DNA of 64,000 bases from Phorcysia thermohydrogeniphila (GTDB lineage Bacteria; Aquificota; Aquificia; Desulfurobacteriales; Desulfurobacteriaceae). Below, piece by piece: positions 56,838-64,000 of the stretch (position 1 is its first letter; every line of letters begins with the position of its first letter). The notes beneath the pieces were generated by a model that was not told the origin of the DNA, did not search any database, and worked only from the letters and a program-made list of their open reading frames with translations. A program made the translations under genes and the position numbers. The DNA is taken from the NCBI RefSeq assembly GCF_004339575.1, contig NZ_SMFV01000006.1:28493-92492 (forward strand), written 5' to 3'.

Positions 56838-57932
56838 TTATGCCTCAAAACCGCCTGAGAAGATTCCCTCCATCTTGAGTCTAAGGTCATCAGGTCTTGT
56901 CGCGTACTTGAGGGCATCCTCTTTTGTGATGAGTCCCTTTCTCCAGAGCTCGTATAGGGACTGGTCAAAGGTCTGAGAACCGTAAATCTCCCTGCCCTTC
57001 TCTATGAACTCTGGAATCTCGTCAGTCATTTCGGGATTCATGATTCTTTCTCTGATGGCGTCTGTGACAATCATAACCTCAACGGCAGGAACTCTTCCCT
57101 TACCGTCGGCCCTTGGCAGGAGTCTCTGGGAAATTGTGGCCTTTAGGACGGAAGCAAGCTGGAACCTTATGGCCTGCTGGTGGTGGGGAGGGAAGAAGGA
57201 GATTATCCTGTTTATCGTCTCCTTTGCATCAAGTGTGTGGAGTGTAGAAAAGACCATGTGACCCGTTTCGGCAGCGTCTAAGGCTGTCCTTACCGTTTCC
57301 GGGTCCCTCATCTCACCGACGAGTATAACGTCTGGGTCTTCACGGAGAGCTGCTCTAAGGGCTGTAAAGAAGTCGTCAGCGTCGTCTCCAACCTCACGCT
57401 GGTAGAAGATACACTTCTTGTCCCTGTGGAGGTACTCTATCGGGTCCTCAATTGTTATGACGACCCTTGAGTCGTGATTGTTGAGCTCCTCAAGCATTGC
57501 GGCTAAGGTGGTTGACTTACCAGAACCTGTAGCACCGGTTACAAGGACGAGACCCCTCTGGTAGAGGGCTATCTTCTTTAAAACGCTTGGCAGGTTCAGC
57601 TTGTCAATGGTTGGTATTTCTGAGGGGATTGCACGCATTACAATCGCAAAAGTTCCCCTCTGCTTAAAGATGTTTACCCTAAAGCGACAGACTCCCGGGA
57701 TACTGTAGGCGAGGTCTAAGTTCTTTATGTAGGGAAGGTCCTTCTTCTTATCCACAGGCAGTATCTCTTTCACGTAGGCGTGAATATCGCTAACCTCAAG
57801 TATTGGGAGGTCGGTTCTGACGAGTTTTCCGTTTATCCTAAAGTAGGGTGGAAGTTTTGCCCTTAAGTGAACGTCAGATGCTCCAAGCTTGAAAGCTTGG
57901 GTTAAAAGAGCTTTTAAATCTATCTTAGCCAC
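56838..57932 (-). CDS. pilT: Type IV pilus retraction ATPase PilT
   Basis: Hexameric secretion ATPase of 364 residues. N-terminal PAS-like domain ([20 protein letters not shown]), Walker [16 protein letters not shown], Asp box [10 protein letters not shown], Walker [16 protein letters not shown], His box [14 protein letters not shown]. Drives twitching motility by pilus disassembly. Overlaps the recA stop by eight bases, an uncommon partner. It may work with the pilin-like protein at 7916. Confidence 0.93.
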   Translation of the reverse strand: MAKIDLKALLTQAFKLGASDVHLRAKLPPYFRINGKLVRTDLPILEVSDIHAYVKEILPVDKKKDLPYIKNLDLAYSIPGVCRFRVNIFKQRGTFAIVMRAIPSEIPTIDKLNLPSVLKKIALYQRGLVLVTGATGSGKSTTLAAMLEELNNHDSRVVITIEDPIEYLHRDKKCIFYQREVGDDADDFFTALRAALREDPDVILVGEMRDPETVRTALDAAETGHMVFSTLHTLDAKETINRIISFFPPHHQQAIRFQLASVLKATISQRLLPRADGKGRVPAVEVMIVTDAIRERIMNPEMTDEIPEFIEKGREIYGSQTFDQSLYELWRKGLITKEDALKYATRPDDLRLKMEGIFSGGFEA

Positions 57933-58920
57933 TGATAACCTCCATTATCCTTTTTTCAAGCTCGGAGGCGATTTCTGGGTTCTCCTTTAGGAAGATCCTT
58001 GCGTTCTCTTTGCCCTGACCGAGCCTTACATCACCGAAGGCATACCAAGAACCGCTCTTCTTTACGATTCCAAGCTCCTCTCCAAGGTTCAGTAAGTCCG
58101 CCTCCCTTGAAATCCCCTCTCCGTAGTAGATTTCAACAATCGCCTCTCTAAAGGGAGGAGCTAATTTGTTCTTTACGATTTTCACCTTGGCCTTGTGGCC
58201 TATCCTCTCGTCGGCTTTGCCCTTTATCTGGCCGATGCTCCTTATGTCAATTCTCATTGACGCGTAGAACTTGAGAGCTCTACCGCCGGTTGTCGTCTCC
58301 TGAGGGCCTCCGTAGCCCATTCCTCCTATCTTTTCCCTCACCTGATTGATGAATATCAAGGCACAGTTGCTCTTGCTCGTTGCGGCTGTTAGCTTCCTTA
58401 GAGCCTGAGACATTAACCTTGCCTGAAGTCCAACGTGGGCCTGTCCCATGTCTCCCTTTATCTCGTCCTCAGGAACGAGGGCTGCAACGGAGTCAACGAC
58501 AATTACGTCAACTGCCCCGCTCCTTACTAAGGTCTCTGCAATCTCAAGGGCCTGCTCTCCGCTGTCTGGCTGGGATACCAAGAGCTCATCAAGGTTTATT
58601 CCGAGCTTTCTGGCGTAAGTTGGGTCAAGGGCGTGCTCTGCGTCTATAAAGGCTGCAACTCCGCCCTCTTTCTGGACGTTGGCTATAACGTGAAGTGCAA
58701 GGGTTGTTTTACCTGAGGACTCTGGGCCGTAAATCTCTGTTATCCTTCCACGGGGAATTCCACCAATTCCCGTTGCCCTGTCTATGGCAATAGAGCCTGT
58801 TGAAATTGTCGGCACGCTCTCTACAGGCTTTTCGCCTAAGAACATTACAGAGCCTTCGCCGAACTCCTTCTTAATTCTCCTTAGCGCGTCTTCTAAGACT
58901 TTTCTCCTTTCCTCTTCCAT
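57925..58920 (-). CDS. recA: Recombinase RecA
   Basis: 331 residues, with Walker [32 protein letters not shown], loop L2 and the family signature [13 protein letters not shown]. Promotes strand exchange and SOS induction. The C-terminal acidic tail is short. ATG 58920 after AAAGGAG. No LexA-type box was recognised upstream; the gene sits 38 bases after tRNA-Ser on the same strand and may be transcribed with the tadA-tRNA unit. Confidence 0.98.
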   Translation of the reverse strand: MEEERRKVLEDALRRIKKEFGEGSVMFLGEKPVESVPTISTGSIAIDRATGIGGIPRGRITEIYGPESSGKTTLALHVIANVQKEGGVAAFIDAEHALDPTYARKLGINLDELLVSQPDSGEQALEIAETLVRSGAVDVIVVDSVAALVPEDEIKGDMGQAHVGLQARLMSQALRKLTAATSKSNCALIFINQVREKIGGMGYGGPQETTTGGRALKFYASMRIDIRSIGQIKGKADERIGHKAKVKIVKNKLAPPFREAIVEIYYGEGISREADLLNLGEELGIVKKSGSWYAFGDVRLGQGKENARIFLKENPEIASELEKRIMEVISG

Positions 58921-58958
58921 GAACGCTCCTTTAACAAATAAGGGTTTAAGGAAAAAAA

Positions 58959-59053
58959 TGGCGGAGAGGGCGGGATTTGAACCCGCGGTGCGGGGGTTAC
59001 CCGCACACCCGATTTCGAGTCGGGCCCGTTAAGCCAGGCTCCGGCACCTCTCC
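58959..59053 (-). tRNA. tRNA-Ser (CGA)
   Basis: 95-nt class II tRNA with acceptor GGAGAGG/CCTCTCC, anticodon loop CTCGAAA giving CGA, a long variable arm (TGTGCGGGTAACCCCCGCAC), T arm GGGTTCAAATCCC and encoded CCA. Its first 25 bases are also the last codons and stop of tadA on the same strand. Confidence 0.96.
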
Positions 59054-59493
59054 CTTAAAGCCTTAAAGAACTCCTTGAGGAGCTCCTCTGCTTCAGGCAG
59101 GTATATTCTATTAACTTCTGGTCTATGGTTAATCCTTTCATCTGCGAGTATTGAATAGAGGCTCTCTACTCCCCCAAATTTTGGGTCAGGCAAAGAGTAA
59201 ACAACCCTTTTGACCCTTGCTTGAATTATAACACCGCAACACATTATGCACGGTTCAACGGTTGAGTAGAGGGTGCAGTCGGTTAAACGCCAAGAATTAA
59301 GTTTCCTTGATGCTTCTCTTATGGCTAAAACTTCTGCGTGGGCGGTTGGGTCCTGAAGGAACTCTTTACGGTTGAAGGCGCGGGCTACGATTTCCCCATC
59401 CCTTACGATTACAGCTCCTATTGGAACTTCGCCAAGCTCGTAGGCCTTTTTGGCCTCTTTAAGAGCCTCTCTCAGGAACTTCAGGTCTTCCAT
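59029..59493 (-). CDS. tadA: tRNA-specific adenosine deaminase
   Basis: Deaminates A34 to inosine in the ACG anticodon of tRNA-Arg. 154 residues with the zinc/catalytic motif TAHAEVLAIRE (His-Ala-Glu) and PCIMCCGVIIQARV (Cys pair). The substrate, tRNA-Arg(ACG), is encoded immediately upstream on the same strand, 17 bases before the ATG. The final residues RERCRSLA and the TAA are encoded within the 5' part of the tRNA-Ser gene, so the transcript can be either message end or tRNA. Confidence 0.96.
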   Translation of the reverse strand: MEDLKFLREALKEAKKAYELGEVPIGAVIVRDGEIVARAFNRKEFLQDPTAHAEVLAIREASRKLNSWRLTDCTLYSTVEPCIMCCGVIIQARVKRVVYSLPDPKFGGVESLYSILADERINHRPEVNRIYLPEAEELLKEFFKALRERCRSLA

Positions 59494-59510
59494 CTAAGAG
59501 CCTTAAAAAG

Positions 59511-59587
59511 TGGCGCGCCCGGCAGGAGTCGAACCTGCAACCTTGGGATCCGTAGTCCCACGCTCTATCCAGTTGAGCTACGGGCGC
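59511..59587 (-). tRNA. tRNA-Arg (ACG)
   Basis: Acceptor GCGCCCG/CGGGCGC, D arm TAGCTCAACTGGATAGAGC, anticodon loop CTACGGA giving ACG, T arm AGGTTCGACTCCT, encoded CCA at 59511-59513. A34 is the TadA target, and tadA follows directly. Confidence 0.97.
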
Positions 59588-59664
59588 GTATTTTCTGCTA
59601 TAAATTTATCCCGAACTTTTTTCTTTTCAATTCCTGAGTCCATAACTTCTTAGGGAGGAATAGA

Positions 59665-62298
59665 ATGGAGTTAGCTCCGACTTACAATCCTGCTCTCTTT
59701 GAGGATAAATGGTATCGCTTCTGGCTTGAGAAAGGTTACTTCCACGCCGACGAGAAGAAGGTTCTCTCCGGCGAAAAGAAAAAGTTCAGCGTTGTTCTCC
59801 CTCCTCCAAATGTAACCGGAGTTCTCCACGTCGGGCACGCCCTTAACTCTACTTTGCAGGACATTATCTGCCGCTGGAAGAGGATGAAGGGCTATGAGGT
59901 CTGCTGGATTCCGGGAACAGACCACGCAGGGATAGCTACCCAGTGGGTTGTTGAGAAAGAGCTTGCGAAGGAAGGTTTAACCCGCCACGACGTAGGAAGA
60001 GAGGAGTTTGTAAAGAGGGTATGGAAGTGGAAGGAGGAGTACGGTAGCAGGATAATCAACCAGCTTAAAAAGCTTGGAACTTCCTGCGACTGGGACAGAG
60101 AACGCTTTACAATGGACGAAGGCTTTTCAAAGGCGGTAAGGAAGGCTTTTGTAAAGCTCTATAGGGAAGGACTCATCTACAGGGGTAAAAGGCTAATCAA
60201 CTGGTGTCCAAGGTGTCACACGGCACTTTCAGACCTTGAAGTTGAGCACGAGGAGGTTCAGGGTAACCTCTGGTACATCCGCTACCCTCTTGTTGACGGG
60301 GACGGTTACGTTGTTGTGGCCACGACAAGACCTGAAACGATGCTTGGAGACGTTGCCGTTGCTGTAAACCCGGAAGATGAGAGGTATAAGGACTTAGTTG
60401 GCAAAAAGGTAAGGCTACCGATTGTAAACAGGGAGATACCGATAATTGCCGACGAGTACGTTGACCCAGAGTTTGGAACGGGCGTTGTGAAGATTACTCC
60501 TGCCCACGACTTTAACGACTTTGAAATAGGCCAGAGGCACGGACTACCTGCCATCTCTGTAATGGACGACTGGGGCAGAATAACGGTAGAGCCCTTTAAA
60601 GGTGTAGACAGGTTTGAGGCAAGGGAGGCGATAGTTTCTCTCCTTAAAGAGGAGGGACTCCTTGAAAAGGTTGAGCCCCACGTTCACGCCGTTGGACACT
60701 GCTACAGGTGTAAGACAGTCGTTGAGCCTTACCTCTCTGACCAGTGGTTCGTAAAGACGAAGCCCTTAGCCGAAAAGCCCATAGAGGCCGTTAAGACGGG
60801 AGAGATAAAGTTCATTCCAAAGCAGTGGGAAAACACCTTCTTTGACTGGATGTACAACATCAGGGACTGGTGTATCTCCCGTCAGATATGGTGGGGACAT
60901 AGGATTCCCGCTTGGTACTGTGAGGAGTGTGGACACATAAACGTTGCAGAGGAGACTCCTAAGAGGTGTGAAAGCTGTGGAAGCGAGAAGTTAAGGCAGG
61001 ACGAGGACGTCCTTGATACGTGGTTTAGTTCAGCTCTTTGGCCTTTTGGAACTCTTGGCTGGCCTGAAGAAACTGACGACTTAAAGGCCTTCTACCCGAC
61101 AGACCTTTTAGTGACAGGTTTTGACATCATCTTCTTCTGGGTATCCCGTATGATGATGATGGGATACCACTTCACCGGTAAAAAACCCTTCTCTGACGTT
61201 TACGTTCACGCTTTAGTCCGCGACGAGCACGGCCAGAAGATGAGTAAGACCAAGGGGAACGTCATAGACCCCCTTGAGATGGTAGAAAAGTACGGGGCTG
61301 ACACTTTAAGGTTTACTCTGGCAGCGTTGGCAGCTCAGGGAAGGGACATTAGGCTCTCTGAAAAAATCATTGAAGGCTACAAGCACTTTGCTAACAAGGT
61401 GTGGAACATTGCAAGGTTTGTTCTTTCGGCTACCGAGCAGGTGGAATTTGAGGGAGCTGTTGCCTACCAGCCGGAGGACAGGTGGATACTTACAAAGCTC
61501 TCAGAAACCGTTGAGGCCGTTGACAGAGAGCTTGAAAACTACAGGTTCAACGAGGCTGCAAAGGCCATCTACCAGTTCCTGTGGCACGAGTTTGCCGACT
61601 GGTACATTGAGTTCTCAAAACAGAGAATCTTTAAGGGAAGTGACGAGGAGAAGAGAACTGCCGTTCACGTTCTCCTAAGTGTCCTGAGGGATTCTTTGAA
61701 GCTCCTTCATCCAATAATGCCCTTCCTTACGGAGGAGATTTACCAGAAGCTACCAAATAAGGATGCAGAGTCTATCGTTATAGCTCCGTGGCCTTCACCT
61801 GAGTTTAAGTTTGAGGAGTCTGTTGAGCCTGTGGAGACCGTTAAGGAGATAATAAGGGGAATAAGGAACACAAAGGCAGAGCTTAACATTCCTCCTTCTA
61901 CTAAGGTTGAGGTCTTTGTTAAGAGTAGCGATGAGGAGCTCCTTAAAACAATTTCCATCATGGTTCCTTCCATTAAACAACTTGCAAAGGTTTCGGAGCT
62001 CCAGAGGACGGAAGAAGCTCCTTCTGGCTGTGTATCCTTCTTCCTTCCGGGAGTTGAGGTTTACGTTAAAGTCGGCGAGCTGATAGACGTTGCCAAGGAG
62101 ATAGAGAGGATTAAGAAGAAACTTTCCGGCGTAGAAAAAGACATCAAGAAGCTTGAGAAGAAGCTTTCAAACGAGAACTTCTTGAAGAGAGCTCCAAAGG
62201 AAGTTGTTGAGAAGAACCGTAATGAACTTGAGGAACTAAGAGAGATTTACGAAAAACTGAACAATACCCTCAAGCAACTGGAAAATATCCTTTCTTAA
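59665..62298 (+). CDS. valS: Valyl-tRNA synthetase
   Basis: Class I synthetase of 877 residues. HIGH-type motif GVLHVGHALN, CP1 editing domain (VATTRPETMLGDVAVAV), a zinc-like CEECGHINV...CESCGSEKL pair, KMSKS motif KMSKTKGNVIDP, and the C-terminal coiled coil typical of ValRS (EIERIKKKLSGVEKDIKKLE). ATG 59665 with AGGGAGGAA upstream. Followed by a strong hairpin terminator. Confidence 0.98.
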   Translation: MELAPTYNPALFEDKWYRFWLEKGYFHADEKKVLSGEKKKFSVVLPPPNVTGVLHVGHALNSTLQDIICRWKRMKGYEVCWIPGTDHAGIATQWVVEKELAKEGLTRHDVGREEFVKRVWKWKEEYGSRIINQLKKLGTSCDWDRERFTMDEGFSKAVRKAFVKLYREGLIYRGKRLINWCPRCHTALSDLEVEHEEVQGNLWYIRYPLVDGDGYVVVATTRPETMLGDVAVAVNPEDERYKDLVGKKVRLPIVNREIPIIADEYVDPEFGTGVVKITPAHDFNDFEIGQRHGLPAISVMDDWGRITVEPFKGVDRFEAREAIVSLLKEEGLLEKVEPHVHAVGHCYRCKTVVEPYLSDQWFVKTKPLAEKPIEAVKTGEIKFIPKQWENTFFDWMYNIRDWCISRQIWWGHRIPAWYCEECGHINVAEETPKRCESCGSEKLRQDEDVLDTWFSSALWPFGTLGWPEETDDLKAFYPTDLLVTGFDIIFFWVSRMMMMGYHFTGKKPFSDVYVHALVRDEHGQKMSKTKGNVIDPLEMVEKYGADTLRFTLAALAAQGRDIRLSEKIIEGYKHFANKVWNIARFVLSATEQVEFEGAVAYQPEDRWILTKLSETVEAVDRELENYRFNEAAKAIYQFLWHEFADWYIEFSKQRIFKGSDEEKRTAVHVLLSVLRDSLKLLHPIMPFLTEEIYQKLPNKDAESIVIAPWPSPEFKFEESVEPVETVKEIIRGIRNTKAELNIPPSTKVEVFVKSSDEELLKTISIMVPSIKQLAKVSELQRTEEAPSGCVSFFLPGVEVYVKVGELIDVAKEIERIKKKLSGVEKDIKKLEKKLSNENFLKRAPKEVVEKNRNELEELREIYEKLNNTLKQLENILS

Positions 62299-62307
62299 GG
62301 AGTGTTT

Positions 62308-62337
62308 CCCCTCCCTTTAAAGAGGGAGGGGATTTTT
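62308..62337 (+). terminator. Terminator after valS
   Basis: CCCCTCCCT (62308-62316), 6-base loop, AGGGAGGGG (62323-62331), then ATTTTTATTTAT. The hairpin also lies just beyond the 3' end of the convergent YbjN-type gene. Confidence 0.85.
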
Positions 62338-62342
62338 ATTTA

Positions 62343-62825
62343 TCATTTTTCTAATACTTCTCTTTCAAACTCCTTCATTATGTGTTTCCACCATTCAAAG
62401 GTATCTTCTAAGTTTTCCTCAGTTACGCCGTACCTGAGGTTAACTGCCATCTCTAAGTTGATGGTGTTGTCTTTATCTATGTAAGCCTTACCAAAGCGTT
62501 TATCCCTATTCCACTTGTTTATTTTTTCAAGGGAAATTTTCTTACCCTCCCAAGCGGCGTTAAAAAGGATATCTTTGCAGTTTTTCCCGTTACTGCACCC
62601 GTAGAAAGAAATAGTGTATTTTGTTCCTTCTATTCTTCCAACGATTAGAGGGTCTCCGGTGGAGTCCTTTTTAAGCTTGGCGCTTCCAAATCCCTTTGCT
62701 ATGTTGAGAATAGCTTGAGGATTTTCTGCTGAAATGATTTCAACTGCGTAGCTTGGTGCTGTAAAAGCAAAGGAACTACATAAAGACGCTGCTATCATTA
62801 GAGTTTTTAGTTTGACTTTTTTCAT
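62343..62825 (-). CDS. Exported YbjN-domain protein
   Basis: 160 residues. Signal peptide MKKVKLKTLMIAASLCSSFA with cleavage expected after PSYA, then a YbjN-like domain: ISFYGCSNGKNCKDILFNAA, INKWNRDKRFGKAYIDKDNT and a C-terminal helix with FEWWKHIMKEFE. The family resembles type III secretion chaperones in fold, but its role in the periplasm is unknown. A promoter TTGACA-17-TAGGAT lies upstream. Confidence 0.8.
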   Translation of the reverse strand: MKKVKLKTLMIAASLCSSFAFTAPSYAVEIISAENPQAILNIAKGFGSAKLKKDSTGDPLIVGRIEGTKYTISFYGCSNGKNCKDILFNAAWEGKKISLEKINKWNRDKRFGKAYIDKDNTINLEMAVNLRYGVTEENLEDTFEWWKHIMKEFEREVLEK

Positions 62826-62864
62826 AACGGTTCTCCTTTCAATTCGGGTTGGGCACTTAAATCC

Positions 62865-62893
62865 ATCCTAATACACCTCTTGAACCTTGTCAA
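62865..62893 (-). promoter_or_regulatory. Promoter of the YbjN-type gene
   Basis: Minus strand TTGACA (62888-62893), 17 bp, TAGGAT (62865-62870), 40 bases before the start codon. Confidence 0.65.
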
Positions 62894-63085
62894 GAATTTA
62901 GTCTGCGTAGGAAAAGATTTAAAAACTTTAAAAACATTGGAGAAGATATGTTTTATGAAAGGTAGTCTATTTAGACAGGAGGAAGGGGAAACGGTGGGAT
63001 ATTTTGTGTAAGCTATAAAAAAGGGAGACTCCATTTTCTCACTTTGCGTAAAATGTTACTACCACAAGATGGAGAGAGGTATAAA

Positions 63086-63688
63086 GTGAGTGTGTTTGAT
63101 GAGCTTGCAAAAAACTGGGATGAAAAACCTTTAAGGGTAGAAAATGCAAGGAGAATAGGACAGGGTATTATTGATAATATTCCTGTAGATAAAAACTGGA
63201 AAGTTATGGATTTTGGAGCAGGGACGGGGCTTTTGACGTTTTATATTCAACCCTACGTTAAAGAAATAGACGCTATAGATAACTCAAAGGGAATGCTTGA
63301 GGTTTTACAGGAAAAAGTAAGAAAAGCAGGAGTTTCAAATATAAATCCTGTTTTTAAAGACCTTGAAAAGGATGAACTTGGAAGTGAAGAGTATGACCTT
63401 GTTGTAAGTAGTATGACACTTCACCATATAAAAGATGTAGAGTCTTTATTACGAAAATTAAAAAAATCTTTGAAAGAAGGTGGATATATAGCTATTGCAG
63501 ATTTAGAGGAAGAAGAAGGAGATTTTCATTCTGATAATAAAGGTGTTTATCATTTCGGTTTTTCCAAAGAAAAAATGAGGGGATATTTTGAAAAATTAGG
63601 ATTTAAGGATATAAGGCTCTTTACCGTTAATATAATAAACAAAAACAACAAGGAATACCCTGTATTTCTCGCAATAGGAAGGAAATGA
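63086..63688 (+). CDS. Class I SAM-dependent methyltransferase
   Basis: 200 residues. Motif I VMDFGAGTGLLTFYI, motif II acid in IDAIDNSKGM, then DLVVSSMTLHHIKD and GYIAIADLEEEEGDFHS: the UbiE/Methyltransf_11 type acting on small molecules. GTG 63086 with GAGAGG six bases upstream gives MSVFDELAKNWDEKP, a normal family start; earlier in-frame codons (63044, 63053) lack ribosome sites. A+T-rich relative to neighbours, so perhaps acquired. Substrate unknown. Confidence 0.85.
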   Translation: MSVFDELAKNWDEKPLRVENARRIGQGIIDNIPVDKNWKVMDFGAGTGLLTFYIQPYVKEIDAIDNSKGMLEVLQEKVRKAGVSNINPVFKDLEKDELGSEEYDLVVSSMTLHHIKDVESLLRKLKKSLKEGGYIAIADLEEEEGDFHSDNKGVYHFGFSKEKMRGYFEKLGFKDIRLFTVNIINKNNKEYPVFLAIGRK

Positions 63689-63905
63689 ATTTCACACTAC
63701 AGGTAAAGAGGATGGACACGTAAAGAGGAGGTCTAACGTCTGGAAAAGATACGAAGCCAAACGTCGGCATTCAGATTTAGTTATTTCTTTTGGAGTAACA
63801 GACGGAACTGAAATGCTTATTCAATGTGGATTAATTGAGTTCCTTTTTATCGTGGCAGTTAGAAGGAGGGTTAGGAGGTAAGAAGTTCTGCAAAAATATA
63901 AAAAG
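63689..63905. other. Gap before the 5S gene; no supported gene
   Basis: About 215 bases. One plus-strand frame stays open for roughly 60 codons to a TAA near 63880, but it has no good start and no recognisable motif. The right end (63885-63904) reads on the minus strand as a T-rich tract after the 5S gene, fitting rRNA transcript termination. Confidence 0.4.

Positions 63906-64000
<95 letters not shown>

Noticed and set aside
62822..63034. 70-codon minus-strand ORF upstream of the YbjN-type gene
   Set aside because: Overlaps the promoter and start of that gene, has no recognisable content and no good ribosome site.
63689..63885. Open frame of about 60 codons before the 5S gene, considered as a transposase remnant
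   Set aside because: No start, no DDE or other transposase motif, and no inverted repeats seen.

Overview
The window looks like chromosome of a thermophilic, probably chemolithoautotrophic member of the Aquificota, most like the Desulfurobacteriaceae (Desulfurobacterium/Thermovibrio type). This is an inference. The visible support is charged-residue-rich proteins with heavy AGG/AGA arginine codon use, short intergenic gaps with many 4 to 20 bp gene overlaps, frequent TTG/GTG starts, and a gene set (pyruvate phosphate dikinase, split glycyl-tRNA synthetase, an archaeal-type small adenylate kinase, a split-Soret-like Tat protein, TruD) that fits a deep-branching thermophile. No species can be named from the sequence alone.

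Layout. 1-9.6 kb: glyQ-glyS-ppdK on the minus strand, queC, hemW with a TPR protein, a pseudopilin, and argF. 9.6-12 kb: a DUF2062 protein, then a Tat-exported split-Soret-like protein diverging from a TrmB-type regulator over a shared operator, then tRNA-Asn. 12-19 kb: gmhB-like and truD on plus; a chemoreceptor, AK6-type kinase, rsmB and two tandem HDOD paralogues on minus. 19-28.6 kb: carB, a thioesterase, a LysR regulator, a CitE-like lyase, a Sel1-repeat protein, a phosphoribosyltransferase and an M23 peptidase.

28.6-36.4 kb is an A+T-rich defence island. It holds a phosphorothioate DNA-modification operon dndB-dndC-dndD-dndE with a clear promoter and a perfect 13-bp-arm inverted repeat at its transcription start. 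Convergent to it, 12 bp away, is a DUF262-DUF1524 protein resembling SspE/GmrSD nucleases. No dndA and no dndFGH are in the window, so the arrangement looks like a Dnd modification module paired with an SspE-like effector. It is followed by a PD-(D/E)XK nuclease translationally chained to a HepT/MntA-like pair behind proS.

39.7-49.3 kb is the replication origin neighbourhood. A glycosyltransferase and dnaA are followed by oriC, with eleven perfect DnaA boxes, one near-match, a 19-bp palindrome and a DnaA-trio-like tract. Then come dnaN, pgsA, plsY, a polyprenyl synthase, dxs, and a rarA gene broken by a frameshift in an A7 run. 49.3-51.3 kb is a small accessory patch: a ScoMcrA/TagI-like HNH nuclease between short direct repeats, a MazF-type toxin-antitoxin pair, and tRNA-Val/tRNA-Asp.

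51.3-64 kb: aroE, an MgtC/DUF4010 membrane protein, rplU-rpmA, alaS, and a minus-strand chain tRNA-Arg(ACG)-tadA-tRNA-Ser(CGA)-recA-pilT in which the end of tadA is encoded inside the tRNA-Ser gene. Then valS, a YbjN-type exported protein, a SAM methyltransferase, and the 3' part of a 5S rRNA gene at the right edge. No CRISPR array and no intact transposase were seen.
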